64,000 nt of DNA from G965204755 sp965243415 (GCA_965243415.1 OZ251549.1:1488001-1552000), one strand, 5' to 3'. Positions 17,384-26,902 are shown, numbered from the stretch's first letter. Made by a program: numbers and translations. The notes: a model not told the origin generated them from the sequence alone.

Positions 17384-17713
17384 TCACCGCGGCGACTCCG
17401 GCAGCGATCGCGCCCCGAGCCCGGTCTCCCCGGCCTCCGAAACGACATCGAGCACCGCGCGGACGTGCAGGGCGTAATAGAGGACGAACACGAGCGCCCC
17501 GACGGCCACCACCCCGAGAACGATCTTGGTGTTCCTCGACATTCCCGCGGATGGAGTCTGCTGCAGCCGAACTTCGCCGCTCTTCCCGAGAACCGCGCCG
17601 GCCTCGAAGGCCATCGCCTCGAAGTCGACGCCCTCCCGATCCGACGCCGAGTGCGGAAAGACCGGCGCGCCCTGGAGCAGGACCAGCGCCGCGGCGAACA
17701 GGAGTCTGTGCAT
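17384..17713 (-). CDS. Small secreted/membrane protein, unknown function
   Basis: A 109-residue protein starting ATG, preceded by a good ribosome site (GAAGGGAA) about 7 bp upstream. The N terminus is a signal-peptide-like stretch (MHRLLFAAALVLLQGAPVF). After an acidic, hydrophilic middle comes one membrane segment (TKIVLGVVAVGALVFVLYYAL, cut here for length), then a short polar tail. The layout suggests either a cleaved signal plus an anchor, or two membrane passes with the middle outside. It lies 122 bp downstream of the E1 dehydrogenase gene on the same strand, so it may share its transcript. I do not recognise a family. Confidence 0.65.
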   Translation of the reverse strand: MHRLLFAAALVLLQGAPVFPHSASDREGVDFEAMAFEAGAVLGKSGEVRLQQTPSAGMSRNTKIVLGVVAVGALVFVLYYALHVRAVLDVVSEAGETGLGARSLPESPR

Positions 17714-17835
17714 GTCGATTTCCCTTCGGTGATTCGTCGTTGCGCGGGAAGGCGGCGGAAACCCCGGGTCCGAGCCGGAACCGCGTGGCGGATCGTCGTC
17801 CGGCAACGGCGCCGCCCGCTTCCCGCCCGGGAAAC

Positions 17836-20292
17836 TCAGTACTCCGCCAGTTCCAGCATCCCCTCCAGCAGGTCCTCCGTCTGCGGCAGCATCGCCGCTT
17901 CCAGTCCCGGGTTGTACGCCACCCAGGTATCCGCCGCCGCCACGCGCCGGACCGGGGCGTCCAACTCGTCGAACAACTCGTCGGCGATCCGCGCCGCGAT
18001 CTCCGCCCCATACCCGAAACTGCGCGTGTCCTCGTACGCCACCAGCACTCGATTCGTCTTCCGAACGCTCGCCCGGATCGCTTCCCAGTCGTACGGCGAA
18101 AGCGACCGCAGATCCAGGATCTCCACCGATACCCCCTCGGCCGCCGCTTTCTTCGCCGCCAGTTCGGCCCGGTGCACCAGCGCCCCGAAGGTGACCACCG
18201 TCAGGTCTTCCCCGGCGCGAACCACCCGCGCCTTCCCGAAGGGTATGGTGAAATCCGGCCCCGGGTCGGCGCTCTTGTTGTAGGTCTGCCGGTAGAGGTG
18301 CTTGTGCTCCAGGAAGATCACCGGGTCGTCGCAGCGAATGGCCGTTCGCAGGAGCCCGGCGGCGTCGAGCGCGGTGGCCGGCATGACCACCCGCAGACCG
18401 GGCAGATGGGTGAACAGCACCTCCGCCGACTGGCTGTGGTACACCGCGCCGCCGGTCAGGTAACCGCCGGCCGGCACCCGCAGCACCATCGGGCACCCGA
18501 AAGCCCCCACCGAGCGCCATCTCACGCTCGCCATCTCGCTGCGGATCTGCATGTATGCCGGCCAGAGGTAGTCGAGGAACTGCACCTCCGCCACCGGCCG
18601 CAGCCCGCGCACCGCCATACCGACGCCCAGCCCCACGATCGTCGCCTCCGCCAGCGGGGTATTGAAGACCCGCTCCGACCCGAACTCGCGCTGCAGCCCG
18701 TGGCTCACCTTGAAGACGCCGCCCTTGCCCTTGACTTCGGTGAGCGTCTCTTCGCGGCTGGCGTCGGCCACATCCTGCCCGAAGACCACGATGCGGGGAT
18801 CGCGCGCCATCTCCGACCGCAGCGTCGCGTTGATGAGGTCCACCATCGTTCCCGGTTTCGCGTCCGGTTCGAAACGCGGCTCGGTCGCGAAGACCGCGGA
18901 GCAGGGATCCACCTCGCTGCTGTAGAGGTGGTCGTGGATGCTGCCCGGCGGCGCCCAGGGCAGGGCCACGGCCTCTTCGGCGGCGTCGGCGATTTCCTTC
19001 CGGATCTCTTCCTCCAGCGCGTCCAACTCCGCGCCGTCGGCCGCTCCCGAGGCGGTGAGCCGTTCCCGCAGCCGCCCCAGGGGGTCGCGGTTCGCCGCCG
19101 CCTCCCGGTCCGCGGCGGTGCGGTAGTCGCGTTCCTCGTCGGAGAGCGAGTGGGAATCCAGCCGTTCCACCCGGGCGTGCACCAGCGCCGGCCCGGCGCC
19201 GGAGCGGGCGTGGGCGAAGGCTTCGGCGAGCGCCCGGTGCGAGTCGGGATAGTCGCAGCCGTCGCACTCGACCACCCGCAGGTCGGGGAAGCCGCCCACC
19301 AGCGGGGCGATGGCGCCGCCGGCGGTCTGGTGTTCCACCGGCACCGAGATCGCGTAGCCGTTGTCCTCGATCAGGAAGACCACCGGCAGCCGCCGCAGGC
19401 AGGCGGTGTTGAGCGCTTCCCAGAACTCGCCTTCGCTGGTGGCGCCGTCGCCGCCGCAGACCAGCACGATCCCGTCCCCGGCGGCGGGTTCCACTCCCGG
19501 AATCGGGTTCCGCGCCAGGGTTCGCTCGGCGTAGGCGATCCCCGCGGCGTGGAGGAACTGGGTGCCGACGCAACTGGAATGGGGGGCCAGCCGCAGCGAC
19601 CGGTGCACGAAGTGCGAGGGCATCTGCCGGCCGCCGGAAGCCGGGTCGGCGGCGGCGCCCCAGGCGGCGGCCAATTGCTCGGTGGGCGTCATCCCGACGC
19701 GCCCGGCGAAGGCCCGGTCCCGGTAGTAGAGGAGCGCCCAGTCGCTCTCGCGCCGGAAGAGGGCGCCGGCGGCGGTGGTCACCGCTTCGTGCCCGGCGGA
19801 ACTGATCTGGAAGAAGGACCGGTTCTGCCGCTTCAGCGCGATCTCCCGCCGGTCCAACTCCCGGGCAGTGAGCATCGTCCGGTAGGCCCGGAGCAACTCC
19901 TCGGGGGCGAGCGCGGGGAGGTCTTCCGGCGCCCCATCGGTTCCGACGCCGGCTTCGAGGCGGTCTTCGCCGCTCGCGGAATCGCGCCCGTTCCCCACGC
20001 CGGCTTCGACACCGGCCTCGATACCGGCGGGGATACCGGCGGGGGCCCGCCCGTTCCCGCCCGACGACCGACCGTTCGTCTCCGGGTCCGGCGGCCCCGC
20101 GGCGAGCCCGTCGCCGACCGCCGCCCGCGCCGGATCTCCCGCCGGTCGAATCCCGGAGGCCGGCGCCCCCGCCCGTCCGTTCCCCCCGTTCGGCCGCCGC
20201 CGCGATCGTGCATCTCTCGACCGTGACGATCTCGACCGGGGGGCTCCCGGGGCCGGTCGCAGGTCCGGGAGGATGGAGGTTCCGTCAGCCAA
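17836..20292 (-). CDS. Fused alpha/beta E1 component of a branched-chain/2-oxoacid dehydrogenase
   Basis: An 818-residue fusion. Residues ~130-460 are the E1 alpha half: thiamine diphosphate motif GDGATSEG (281-288) followed by EDN near 309-311, plus the loop RLDSHSLSDEERDYR. Residues ~470-818 are the E1 beta half (VFGQDVADASREETLTEVKG, VQFLDYLWPAYMQI, VYHSQSAEVLFTHLPGL, DLRSLSPYDWEAI). E1 decarboxylates a 2-oxoacid and passes the acyl group to E2 lipoate; fused E1 proteins are usually annotated as 2-oxoisovalerate or pyruvate-like dehydrogenases, and substrate is uncertain. The first ~115 residues are a low-complexity extension rich in Gly/Ala/Arg/Pro with GIPAGIEAGVEAGVG repeats. The frame opens at a TTG, so the true start may lie further in. 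No E2 or E3 gene is nearby. Confidence 0.85.
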   Translation of the reverse strand: MADGTSILPDLRPAPGAPRSRSSRSRDARSRRRPNGGNGRAGAPASGIRPAGDPARAAVGDGLAAGPPDPETNGRSSGGNGRAPAGIPAGIEAGVEAGVGNGRDSASGEDRLEAGVGTDGAPEDLPALAPEELLRAYRTMLTARELDRREIALKRQNRSFFQISSAGHEAVTTAAGALFRRESDWALLYYRDRAFAGRVGMTPTEQLAAAWGAAADPASGGRQMPSHFVHRSLRLAPHSSCVGTQFLHAAGIAYAERTLARNPIPGVEPAAGDGIVLVCGGDGATSEGEFWEALNTACLRRLPVVFLIEDNGYAISVPVEHQTAGGAIAPLVGGFPDLRVVECDGCDYPDSHRALAEAFAHARSGAGPALVHARVERLDSHSLSDEERDYRTAADREAAANRDPLGRLRERLTASGAADGAELDALEEEIRKEIADAAEEAVALPWAPPGSIHDHLYSSEVDPCSAVFATEPRFEPDAKPGTMVDLINATLRSEMARDPRIVVFGQDVADASREETLTEVKGKGGVFKVSHGLQREFGSERVFNTPLAEATIVGLGVGMAVRGLRPVAEVQFLDYLWPAYMQIRSEMASVRWRSVGAFGCPMVLRVPAGGYLTGGAVYHSQSAEVLFTHLPGLRVVMPATALDAAGLLRTAIRCDDPVIFLEHKHLYRQTYNKSADPGPDFTIPFGKARVVRAGEDLTVVTFGALVHRAELAAKKAAAEGVSVEILDLRSLSPYDWEAIRASVRKTNRVLVAYEDTRSFGYGAEIAARIADELFDELDAPVRRVAAADTWVAYNPGLEAAMLPQTEDLLEGMLELAEY

Positions 20293-20888
20293 GAAACACC
20301 GCTCCGGTGCGCCGACGGGGAAGGAACGCAGGGGAATTCATGGTGGACAGCGGGAATCGGGGGGAAGCAAGACTATCACCCGTCCCCCGCCCGGCCCCCG
20401 CGCCCTCCCGCCGACTCCCGGCCCCGCCCGGCAGGCGGCGAATCTCCCGGCGGGGAAGGTTCCGAGCGGCGCCTCCGCTCTCTCCGGACGCGCCCGCCTC
20501 TCCCGGACGCGCCCCGAATCCCCCGGACGCTCCCGCTCTCCCGAACGCTCCCGCTCTCCCGAACACCCCCGGCAGGGCTCCCGCGCCCGCCCCGGAACGA
20601 ACCCCGGTCCCCGCCGGCGAGCGTCGAACCGCCTGTCGAACCGTCCGGTGAAGCACGACCGGAAGGGGCGCCCGAACCGCCCGGAGGCTCCGCGGGCCGG
20701 GCTCCCGGCCGACCCGGGGTTCGGCACGGAACCGGAGGCGGGCGAGCACCACCGAGTGGGCCTTCCCGCCGCCGGTGCTCCCGCCGCGCCTTCCACCCGC
20801 TCGCCGAGTCCCCCGAATCGGAGGGCGCGAGGACGACCGCAGGCGTCTCCCCGCCGCCGCTGCCGCCCGGGAGTCGGCCCGCGCTTGG
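20293..20888. other. Intergenic region upstream of E1 gene and tRNA-Lys, no gene seen
   Basis: About 600 bp of very GC-rich sequence between the divergently read E1 dehydrogenase and tRNA-Lys. It contains short imperfect direct repeats (units such as CCCGAACGCTCCCGCTCT around 20485-20580). Open frames exist on both strands but have only low-complexity Pro/Arg/Gly content, and I see no supported gene. Confidence 0.5.
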
Positions 20889-20894
20889 TAGAAT
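20889..20894 (+). promoter_or_regulatory. -10-like TAGAAT before tRNA-Lys
   Basis: TAGAAT lies 18 bp before the tRNA-Lys 5' end, the same hexamer found in the strong rpsL promoter. No convincing TTGACA is present at the right distance, so confidence is limited. Confidence 0.4.
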
Positions 20895-20912
20895 GATGGG
20901 TTCCCTCGCGCC

Positions 20913-20988
20913 GGGCCGTTAGCTCAGTTGGTAGAGCGCTCGCCTTTTAAGCGAGATGTCGCAGGTTCGACCCCTGCACGGCCTACCA
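20913..20988 (+). tRNA. tRNA-Lys (anticodon TTT)
   Basis: A 76-base cloverleaf with encoded CCA: acceptor GGGCCGT/ACGGCCT, D-arm GCTC...GAGC, anticodon arm CTCGC-CTTTTAA-GCGAG and T-arm GCAGG-TTCGACC-CCTGC. It is followed 9 bp later by tRNA-Glu. Confidence 0.95.
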
Positions 20989-20997
20989 CCCCGTCGG

Positions 20998-21073
20998 GTC
21001 CCCATCGTCTAGAGGCCCAGGACGTCGCCCTTTCACGGCGAAAACACGGGTTCGACTCCCGTTGGGGACGCCA
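20998..21073 (+). tRNA. tRNA-Glu (anticodon TTC)
   Basis: A 76-base cloverleaf with encoded CCA: acceptor GTCCCCA/TGGGGAC, anticodon arm CGCC-CTTTCAC-GGCG and T-arm ACGGG-TTCGACT-CCCGT. Likely co-transcribed with tRNA-Lys. Confidence 0.95.
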
Positions 21074-21355
21074 CCCCGGCTGCGTGCCGCCCTCCCGGAA
21101 CCGCCGGCCGAAGGCCGGTTCGCAGCGCCCCGACCCGACCGACCGGCCCTCCCGACGGGCCCTCCCGCCCGGCGCCCGCCCGCCGGGGAGCCGCCGAGCC
21201 GCCGGCAGCCCTGATCCCCGGCCCGATCCCCCGCCTGACCCCCGGCTTCGACGCCGCTCCCGTCCGCTGCCGCGCGCACCGGCAACGGTGACGCGCCGCC
21301 CCTCCGCTCCCGCCTGACCCCGCCTGACCCCGCCCGCTCCCGACCGCCCGACCCC

Positions 21356-24300
21356 GTGCCCCTCTTCCGCCCCGCGCCCTCCCCCGCCGCGATCCCCGCC
21401 GCCGAACGGGAGATCGCCGCCTTCTGGCGCGACCGCCGCCTCTTCGAGAAGAGCGTCGAGAACCGCGCCGCCGGCGCCCCCTGGGTCTGGCACGACGGCC
21501 CCCCCACCGCCAACGGCCGTCCCCACAACGGCCACATCCTCACCCGGGTCTTCAAGGATGTCTTCCCCCGCTACCGCACCATGCGCGGCCACCGGGTGGA
21601 ACGCCTCGCCGGCTGGGACACCCACGGCCTCCCGGTGGAAGTCGAAGTCGAGAAGGAACTCGGCCTCCGCGGCCGCGCCGACATCGAGGCCTACGGCGTG
21701 GACCGCTTCGTCGAGAAGTGCCGGGCCTCGGTCTTCCGCTACATCCGCGACTGGGAGGAGATGACCGAGCGCATCGGCCACTGGGTGGACCTCGAACGCG
21801 CCTATGTCACCTACCGCCGCTCCTATGTGGAGAGCGTCTGGTGGGCGCTCTCCGAACTCCACCGCAAGGGCCTGCTCTACCGGGGCGAGAAGGTGGTCTG
21901 GTGGTGGGCGCAGGGCGGCACCGCCCTCTCCTCCCACGAAGTGGGCCTCGGCTACCGCGAGGTCGAGGATCCGGCGGTCACCGTCGCCCTCCCCCTCGAG
22001 GACGACCCCGGCGCGGCGCTCGCCGTCTGGACCACCACCCCCTGGACCCTCCCCTCGAACCTCTACGCCGCCGCCCGCCCCGGCGTCGAGTACGAGGAAG
22101 TCGAAGACGAAGCCGCCCCTCCCGACGGCGACCGCCGCCGCCTCATCGTCGCCGCCGCCCTCCGGGAGACGCTCGCCGCGAAACTGGGCCGCCCGCTCAC
22201 CCCCCTCCGCCGCTTCGCCGGCGAGGCCCTGGTCGGCCGCCGCTACCGCCCCCCGTTCCCCGACTACTGGAACCGCTACCGGGACCTCGAAGGACGCCTC
22301 CCCGGCGGCGCCGCGGTCCCGGCGTTCTGGCGTGTCCTCGCCGCCGACTTCGTGGAACTCGACCAGGGCACCGGCCTGGTCCACGAAGCCCCGGCCTTCG
22401 GCGAAGTGGACCACGACCTCCACCGCGCCACCGTCGCCGCCTACGAGAACGGGGACGAGATCCCCCTCCCGAACGCGGTCGGCCCCGACGGCCGGTTCAC
22501 CGCCGCGGTGCCCTGGCTCGAGGGCCGGTGGGTCAAGGACGCCGACCCCGAGATCCTCCGCCGCCTGAAGGAGGATGGCCGCCTCATCCACCGGGAGATG
22601 ATCCGGCACGAGTACCCCTTCTGCTGGCGGGCGAAGGAGGACGCCCTCATCCAGTACGCCCGCCCGGCCTGGTTCCTCCGCACCACCGCCCGGAAGGAAC
22701 AGGCCCTCGCGAACAGCGGCGCCGTGGACTGGCTCCCGGACCACATCCGCGAGGGCCGCTTCGGCGACTTCCTCCGCAACAACGTGGACTGGGCGCTCTC
22801 CCGGGAGCGGTTCTGGGGCACCCCGCTGAACCTCTGGATCAACGACGAGACCGGCCGCCGCGAGTGCCCGGCCTCGGTGGCCGAGATCGAGGCGAAGAAC
22901 CCGGAGGCCTTCGCCGCCTTCCGGGAAGCGAAGCAGGCCCGCCCGGACCTCGACCCGGACCTCATGGTCCACAAGCCCTGGGTGGACGCGGTCACCTGGA
23001 CGAACCCCGGCGAACCGGGCGTGTACCGCCGCGTCCCGGAGGTCATCGACTGCTGGTTCGACTCCGGCGCCATGCCCTTCGCCCAGTGGGGCTTCCCCCG
23101 GCAGAACCGCGACCGTTTCCTCGCCTCCTTCCCCGCCGACTACATCACCGAAGCGGTGGACCAGACGAGGGGCTGGTTCTACTCGCTCCTGATGATCTCC
23201 ACGCTCCTCTTCGACGAGGACACCTGCTCCCGCCTGGATCTCCCGGCCCCTGCCGGCCCCCACCCCTTCCGACAGTGCCTGGTGCTCGGCCATGTCACCG
23301 ACCCGAAGGGCCGCAAGGAGTCCAAGTCGCTCGGCAACTACACCCCCCCGGAGCAGACCTTCGCCGAGGCCGGTTCCGACGCCTTCAGATGGTTCTTCCT
23401 CTCCGCCGGGCCGCCCTGGGCCGGGCGCCGCCACTCGCTCGACCGGGTGCGCGCCGCCGCCCGGGAGTTCCCGCTGAAGATCCGGAATGTCCAGTCCTTC
23501 TTCACCATCTACGCCGGGATCGACGCCTTCGACCCGCGGGTCCACGAAGCCCGCCCGCCCGCGGAGCGCGCCCCCCTCGACCGCTGGATCCTCTCCCACC
23601 TCGAAGCGACGACCGCTTCCGTGGGCGCGGCGCTCGACCGCACCGACGCCTACGAGGCGGCCCGGGCGCTGGCCGCCTTCGCCGAGTCGCTCTCGAACTG
23701 GTGGCTCCGCCGCAGCCGCCGCCGGTTCTGGAGCGCCGGCCTCGACCCGGAGAAACGCGACGCCCTGACCACCCTCTACCAGGCGCTCACCCGCCTCTCC
23801 CGGATCGCCGCGCCGCTGACCCCCTTCCTGGCGGAGGATCTCCACCGCAGTCTGGTGGTCGGCCCCTACGGCAGCGAAGCCCCGGAGAGCGTCCACCTCA
23901 CCGACTGGCCGGCCCCGGAGTTCCCCCTCGACCCCGGCCTGAACGAGGAGATGGCGGCGGTGCGGGAGATCGCCTCCCTGGGGCTGAGGGTCCGCACCGA
24001 GCAGGGGATCCGGGTGCGCCAGCCGCTGGCCGCGGCCACGGTGGCGACCGCGGACCGGGCGCTCGGCGAACGCCTCGCCGCCGACCGGGAGTACCGGGAA
24101 CTGCTGGCCGACGAGTTGAATGTGAAGGAAGTCGTCTTCCGCGCCGAGGCCGAGGGCGACCTGGAATGGATCGTCCGCCCCGACTTCCGCCGCCTGGGCC
24201 CGAAGTTGGGGAAGCGGATGCAGCCGGCCCGCCGCGCCCTGGCCGCCCTCCCCGGCGCCGAGGTGAAGCGCCGCCTCGACGCCGACGGGGCGATCCTCCT

Positions 24301-24895
24301 GCGGATCCCCGGCGGCGCGGGCGGCAAGGGAAGCGGCAAGCGAAGCGGCAAGGGGAACGGGGAAGAAACGGTGCGGATCGAGGCCGCCGACTTGACCGTC
24401 GAGCCCCGCGCCCGCTCCGGCCGGGCGGCCGCCGCCGGCGAAGTCGCCACCGTGGGCCTCGACCCCGAACTCACCGACGCCCTGCGCGAGGAGGGCCGAT
24501 ACCGCGAGTTGCTGAACCGCGTCCAGACTTTCCGCAAGGAGTTGGACCTGCCCTACACCGCCCGCATCCGCCTCGGCTTCGCCGCCGCCGAAGCCGCGAA
24601 GGCCGCGGCGGTGAAGAGAGCCGATCTTGCCAAGCAGATTTCTGCCGGCGCGAAGGCCGTGGCGAAGGAAAGTGCGGCGCGCGCCGAACAGTTTGATGCT
24701 GTCGCCACCGCGGCGAGCCTCCTCGCCGTCGCCCGGGAACGCGAGCGCCACTTCCTCGACGAGACCCTCTCCGTCGCCCTGGTCGCCGGCGCCCTCCCCG
24801 GCGCCGCCCGCCGCGAGATCGAAGTCGAAGGCGAAAAGGCGATCCTCTCCCTGGAAGTGGTCGCGGAGAGCGCCGCCGAAGGAGCCTCCGCGTGA
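21356..24895 (+). CDS. ileS: Isoleucyl-tRNA synthetase
   Basis: A 1179-residue class I synthetase that charges tRNA-Ile. The HIGH motif appears as PHNGHI (HNGH 57-60) after DGPPTANG. Editing-domain signatures follow (WTTTPWTLPSNLYAA). The second catalytic motif reads KESKS (654-658, in GRKESKSLGNYTPP) instead of the usual KMSKS. The tryptophan-rich VVWWWAQGGTALSSHEV replaces the more usual WCPRCGTALS. A tRNA-binding helical region (NWWLRRSRRRFW) and a long C-terminal extension follow. The start is GTG; no ATG is close by. It sits ~280 bp downstream of tRNA-Glu. Its last ~35 codons are duplicated twice in the following 800 bp. It is long but within the range for bacterial and eukaryote-like IleRS. 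Confidence 0.95.
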   Translation: MPLFRPAPSPAAIPAAEREIAAFWRDRRLFEKSVENRAAGAPWVWHDGPPTANGRPHNGHILTRVFKDVFPRYRTMRGHRVERLAGWDTHGLPVEVEVEKELGLRGRADIEAYGVDRFVEKCRASVFRYIRDWEEMTERIGHWVDLERAYVTYRRSYVESVWWALSELHRKGLLYRGEKVVWWWAQGGTALSSHEVGLGYREVEDPAVTVALPLEDDPGAALAVWTTTPWTLPSNLYAAARPGVEYEEVEDEAAPPDGDRRRLIVAAALRETLAAKLGRPLTPLRRFAGEALVGRRYRPPFPDYWNRYRDLEGRLPGGAAVPAFWRVLAADFVELDQGTGLVHEAPAFGEVDHDLHRATVAAYENGDEIPLPNAVGPDGRFTAAVPWLEGRWVKDADPEILRRLKEDGRLIHREMIRHEYPFCWRAKEDALIQYARPAWFLRTTARKEQALANSGAVDWLPDHIREGRFGDFLRNNVDWALSRERFWGTPLNLWINDETGRRECPASVAEIEAKNPEAFAAFREAKQARPDLDPDLMVHKPWVDAVTWTNPGEPGVYRRVPEVIDCWFDSGAMPFAQWGFPRQNRDRFLASFPADYITEAVDQTRGWFYSLLMISTLLFDEDTCSRLDLPAPAGPHPFRQCLVLGHVTDPKGRKESKSLGNYTPPEQTFAEAGSDAFRWFFLSAGPPWAGRRHSLDRVRAAAREFPLKIRNVQSFFTIYAGIDAFDPRVHEARPPAERAPLDRWILSHLEATTASVGAALDRTDAYEAARALAAFAESLSNWWLRRSRRRFWSAGLDPEKRDALTTLYQALTRLSRIAAPLTPFLAEDLHRSLVVGPYGSEAPESVHLTDWPAPEFPLDPGLNEEMAAVREIASLGLRVRTEQGIRVRQPLAAATVATADRALGERLAADREYRELLADELNVKEVVFRAEAEGDLEWIVRPDFRRLGPKLGKRMQPARRALAALPGAEVKRRLDADGAILLRIPGGAGGKGSGKRSGKGNGEETVRIEAADLTVEPRARSGRAAAAGEVATVGLDPELTDALREEGRYRELLNRVQTFRKELDLPYTARIRLGFAAAEAAKAAAVKRADLAKQISAGAKAVAKESAARAEQFDAVATAASLLAVARERERHFLDETLSVALVAGALPGAARREIEVEGEKAILSLEVVAESAAEGASA

Positions 24896-25134
24896 CCCCC
24901 CGCCCGCCCCGCCGCTTCTCCGCCGCGGTCGAGCGCATCGCCGACTCCGCCGCGGTCGCCGCGGTCCTCCGGCTGGCGGAGCGCCCGGAAATCCTCTCCC
25001 TCGCCCTGGTCGCCGGCGCCCTCCCCGGCGCCGCCCGCCGCGAGATCGAAGTCGAAGGCGAAAAGGCGATCCTCTCTCTGGAAGTGGTCGGGCCGGAGGA
25101 CGAGCCCGCGACCGATCCCACGATCGATCCATGA
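24892..25134 (+). pseudogene. Hybrid fragment: aminotransferase start joined to ileS end (copy 1)
   Basis: An 80-codon frame whose GTG overlaps the ileS stop. Its first ~35 residues (FSAAVERIADSAAVAAVLRL) copy the start of the aminotransferase gene at 25691. Its remainder (LALVAGALPGAARREIEVEG) copies the C terminus of ileS. It is best explained as a tandem duplication across the ileS/aminotransferase junction, not as a functional protein. It ends in an ATGA overlap with the next fragment. Confidence 0.7.
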
Positions 25135-25694
25135 CCCGCCGCTTCTCCGCCGCCGTCGAGCGTCGCCCCGCCTCCGTCGCCCCCGGGCGGACCGGGCGCC
25201 CGGCAGTCCCCTCCCGGCCCGCGCCCTCTGGCCCCGCGGGACTCCTTCCCGGATTCCTTCCCGGATTCCTCGCCGTCGCCCGGAGCCGAAATCGGGATTC
25301 CCGGACGGAGGCTTCCTCCGGCGCCCCGATCACGGGCGTCCTCCCGGAGATCGAAGGCGGTAGGGCGACCCTCTTCCTCGAAATCGGAAGCGGCCGGGGA
25401 AGGACCCACCGAAGGAGCCCCCGACCCACCCGCCGCCCCTCCGCCGCCGTCAGGCGCGCCGCCGCTTCCGCCGCCGTGGCGGAAGACCACCGGCCGCCGG
25501 GCTGCCCGGCCCTCCTCGCCGGGATGGCGCCGCCCGCCCCCCCGGTGCACCCGGGCGTCGCCCGGCGCCGCGAAGGCCGCTTCCGCGGTAAGCCCCCCGC
25601 GATCTCCCCGTTCGCCGGCGACTTCCCCGGCGCCGCCGGCCGCAGGATCGAGCGGGAACGGTCCGCCCTCCACCTCGAAGGAGCCGCCGAGTGA
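25131..25694 (+). pseudogene. Degraded second hybrid fragment between ileS and aminotransferase
   Basis: A 187-codon frame starting MTRRFSAAVERR, again the aminotransferase start. It ends with FPGAAGRRIERERSALHLEG, a decayed form of the IleRS C terminus. The middle is Pro/Arg-rich and unlike a protein family I know. Its stop overlaps the real aminotransferase GTG. It looks like an older copy of the same junction duplication. Confidence 0.6.
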
Positions 25695-26902
25695 CCCCCC
25701 GCTTCTCTGCCGCGGTCGAGCGCATCGCCGACTCCGCGGCGGTCGCCGCGGTCCTCCGCCTGGCGGAGCGCCCGGACCTCCTCTCCCTCGCCGGCGGCCT
25801 CCCCGACTCCCGGGTCTTCCTCCCCGAACGGACCCGGGAGACGATGGACCGCGTCCTCGCCGACAGCGCCCCGGAAGCCCTGAACTACTCCCCGAACCCC
25901 GGCGTCACCGCGCTCCGCGAGTACCTGGCCGCCCGGATGGAGCGGATCGAAGCGGTCCCGACCGCCACCGAGGAAGTCATCGTCACCAGCGGCGGCGTGG
26001 AGGCCATCCGCCACTCGGTGAACACCCTCTGCGACCCCGGCGACGCCCTGCTGGTGGAGGACCCGACCTATGTCTCCGCCCTCCAGATCTGCCGGGCGCT
26101 CGATGTCACCCCGGTGCCGGTGGCCGCCGACGAGCAGGGCCCCCTCCCGGAGGCGCTCCTGGAGGCCACCCGCCGCCCGGCCCCTTCCGGCCGAACGCCG
26201 GCGGTCCTCTATGTCGGCCCCTCGTTCCAGAACCCCAGCGGCCGCACCTGGCCGCTCGCCCGCCGCCGCGCGGTCCTCGAGGTCTGTGAACGGGCGGACC
26301 TCACCGTCATCGAGGACCACGCCTACGGCGAACTCCACTACGACGAGCCCCCGCCGCCCCCGCTCAAGGCGCTCCTCCCCGAGCGGGTGGTCTTCGTCCA
26401 CACCTTCTCCAAGATCTTCGGCCCCGGCCTGCGCCTGGGCTGGGCAGTCGCCGACCCGGAGATCGTCCGCCGCCTGGGCCTGCTGAAACTGGGCACCGAC
26501 CAGTGCTCCGGCGCCCTGGTCCAGCGGCTGGCCCTGGCCTACGGCGAGAGCGGCGCCATCGAGGAGCAGGTGCGCCGCGCCCGGGACCTCTACCGGGAGA
26601 AGCGCGACCTGATGTTCGCCGCCGCCCGCGACCTCCCCACCCGGGTCCCGGTGGTCCGCCCCGGCGGCGGCTTCTTCCTCTGGGCGGACTTCGGCCCCGC
26701 CCTCGACACCCGCGCCCTGCTGCCGGCGGCCATCGAAGAGCGCCGGGTGGCTTTCGTCGCCGGCAGCGTCTTCCACGCCGATCCGGAGTCCCCCGCCGCC
26801 CGGGGAACGATGCGCCTCTCCTTCTCCCAGATCCCGAGGGAGCGCATTCGCGAAGCGATGACCCGTCTCGAAGGCGCCGTCCGCAGCGCCGCCGCCGCGT
26901 GA
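25691..26902 (+). CDS. PLP-dependent class I aminotransferase (2-aminoadipate/LysN-like)
   Basis: A 403-residue fold-type I aminotransferase. Visible signatures are SLAGGLPDSRVFL, LNYSPNPGVTALREYL, VIVTSGGVEAIRHS, VGPSFQNPSGRTW and VIEDHAYGELHYD. The Schiff-base lysine is in HTFSKIFGPGLRLGW (K241). This sequence class is usually annotated as 2-aminoadipate transaminase or multi-substrate aminotransferase; the true amino donor cannot be read from sequence. The start is GTG, overlapping an upstream fragment's stop. Both of its ends are duplicated nearby: the 5' end twice upstream and the last ~90 codons once downstream. No pathway genes adjoin it. Confidence 0.85.
   Translation: MTPRFSAAVERIADSAAVAAVLRLAERPDLLSLAGGLPDSRVFLPERTRETMDRVLADSAPEALNYSPNPGVTALREYLAARMERIEAVPTATEEVIVTSGGVEAIRHSVNTLCDPGDALLVEDPTYVSALQICRALDVTPVPVAADEQGPLPEALLEATRRPAPSGRTPAVLYVGPSFQNPSGRTWPLARRRAVLEVCERADLTVIEDHAYGELHYDEPPPPPLKALLPERVVFVHTFSKIFGPGLRLGWAVADPEIVRRLGLLKLGTDQCSGALVQRLALAYGESGAIEEQVRRARDLYREKRDLMFAAARDLPTRVPVVRPGGGFFLWADFGPALDTRALLPAAIEERRVAFVAGSVFHADPESPAARGTMRLSFSQIPRERIREAMTRLEGAVRSAAAA

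Noticed and set aside
20924..26776. A ~1950-codon minus-strand frame opposite tRNA-Lys, tRNA-Glu, ileS and the aminotransferase gene.
   Set aside because: It crosses two tRNA genes and lies opposite two well-supported genes; its composition is that of a shadow frame.
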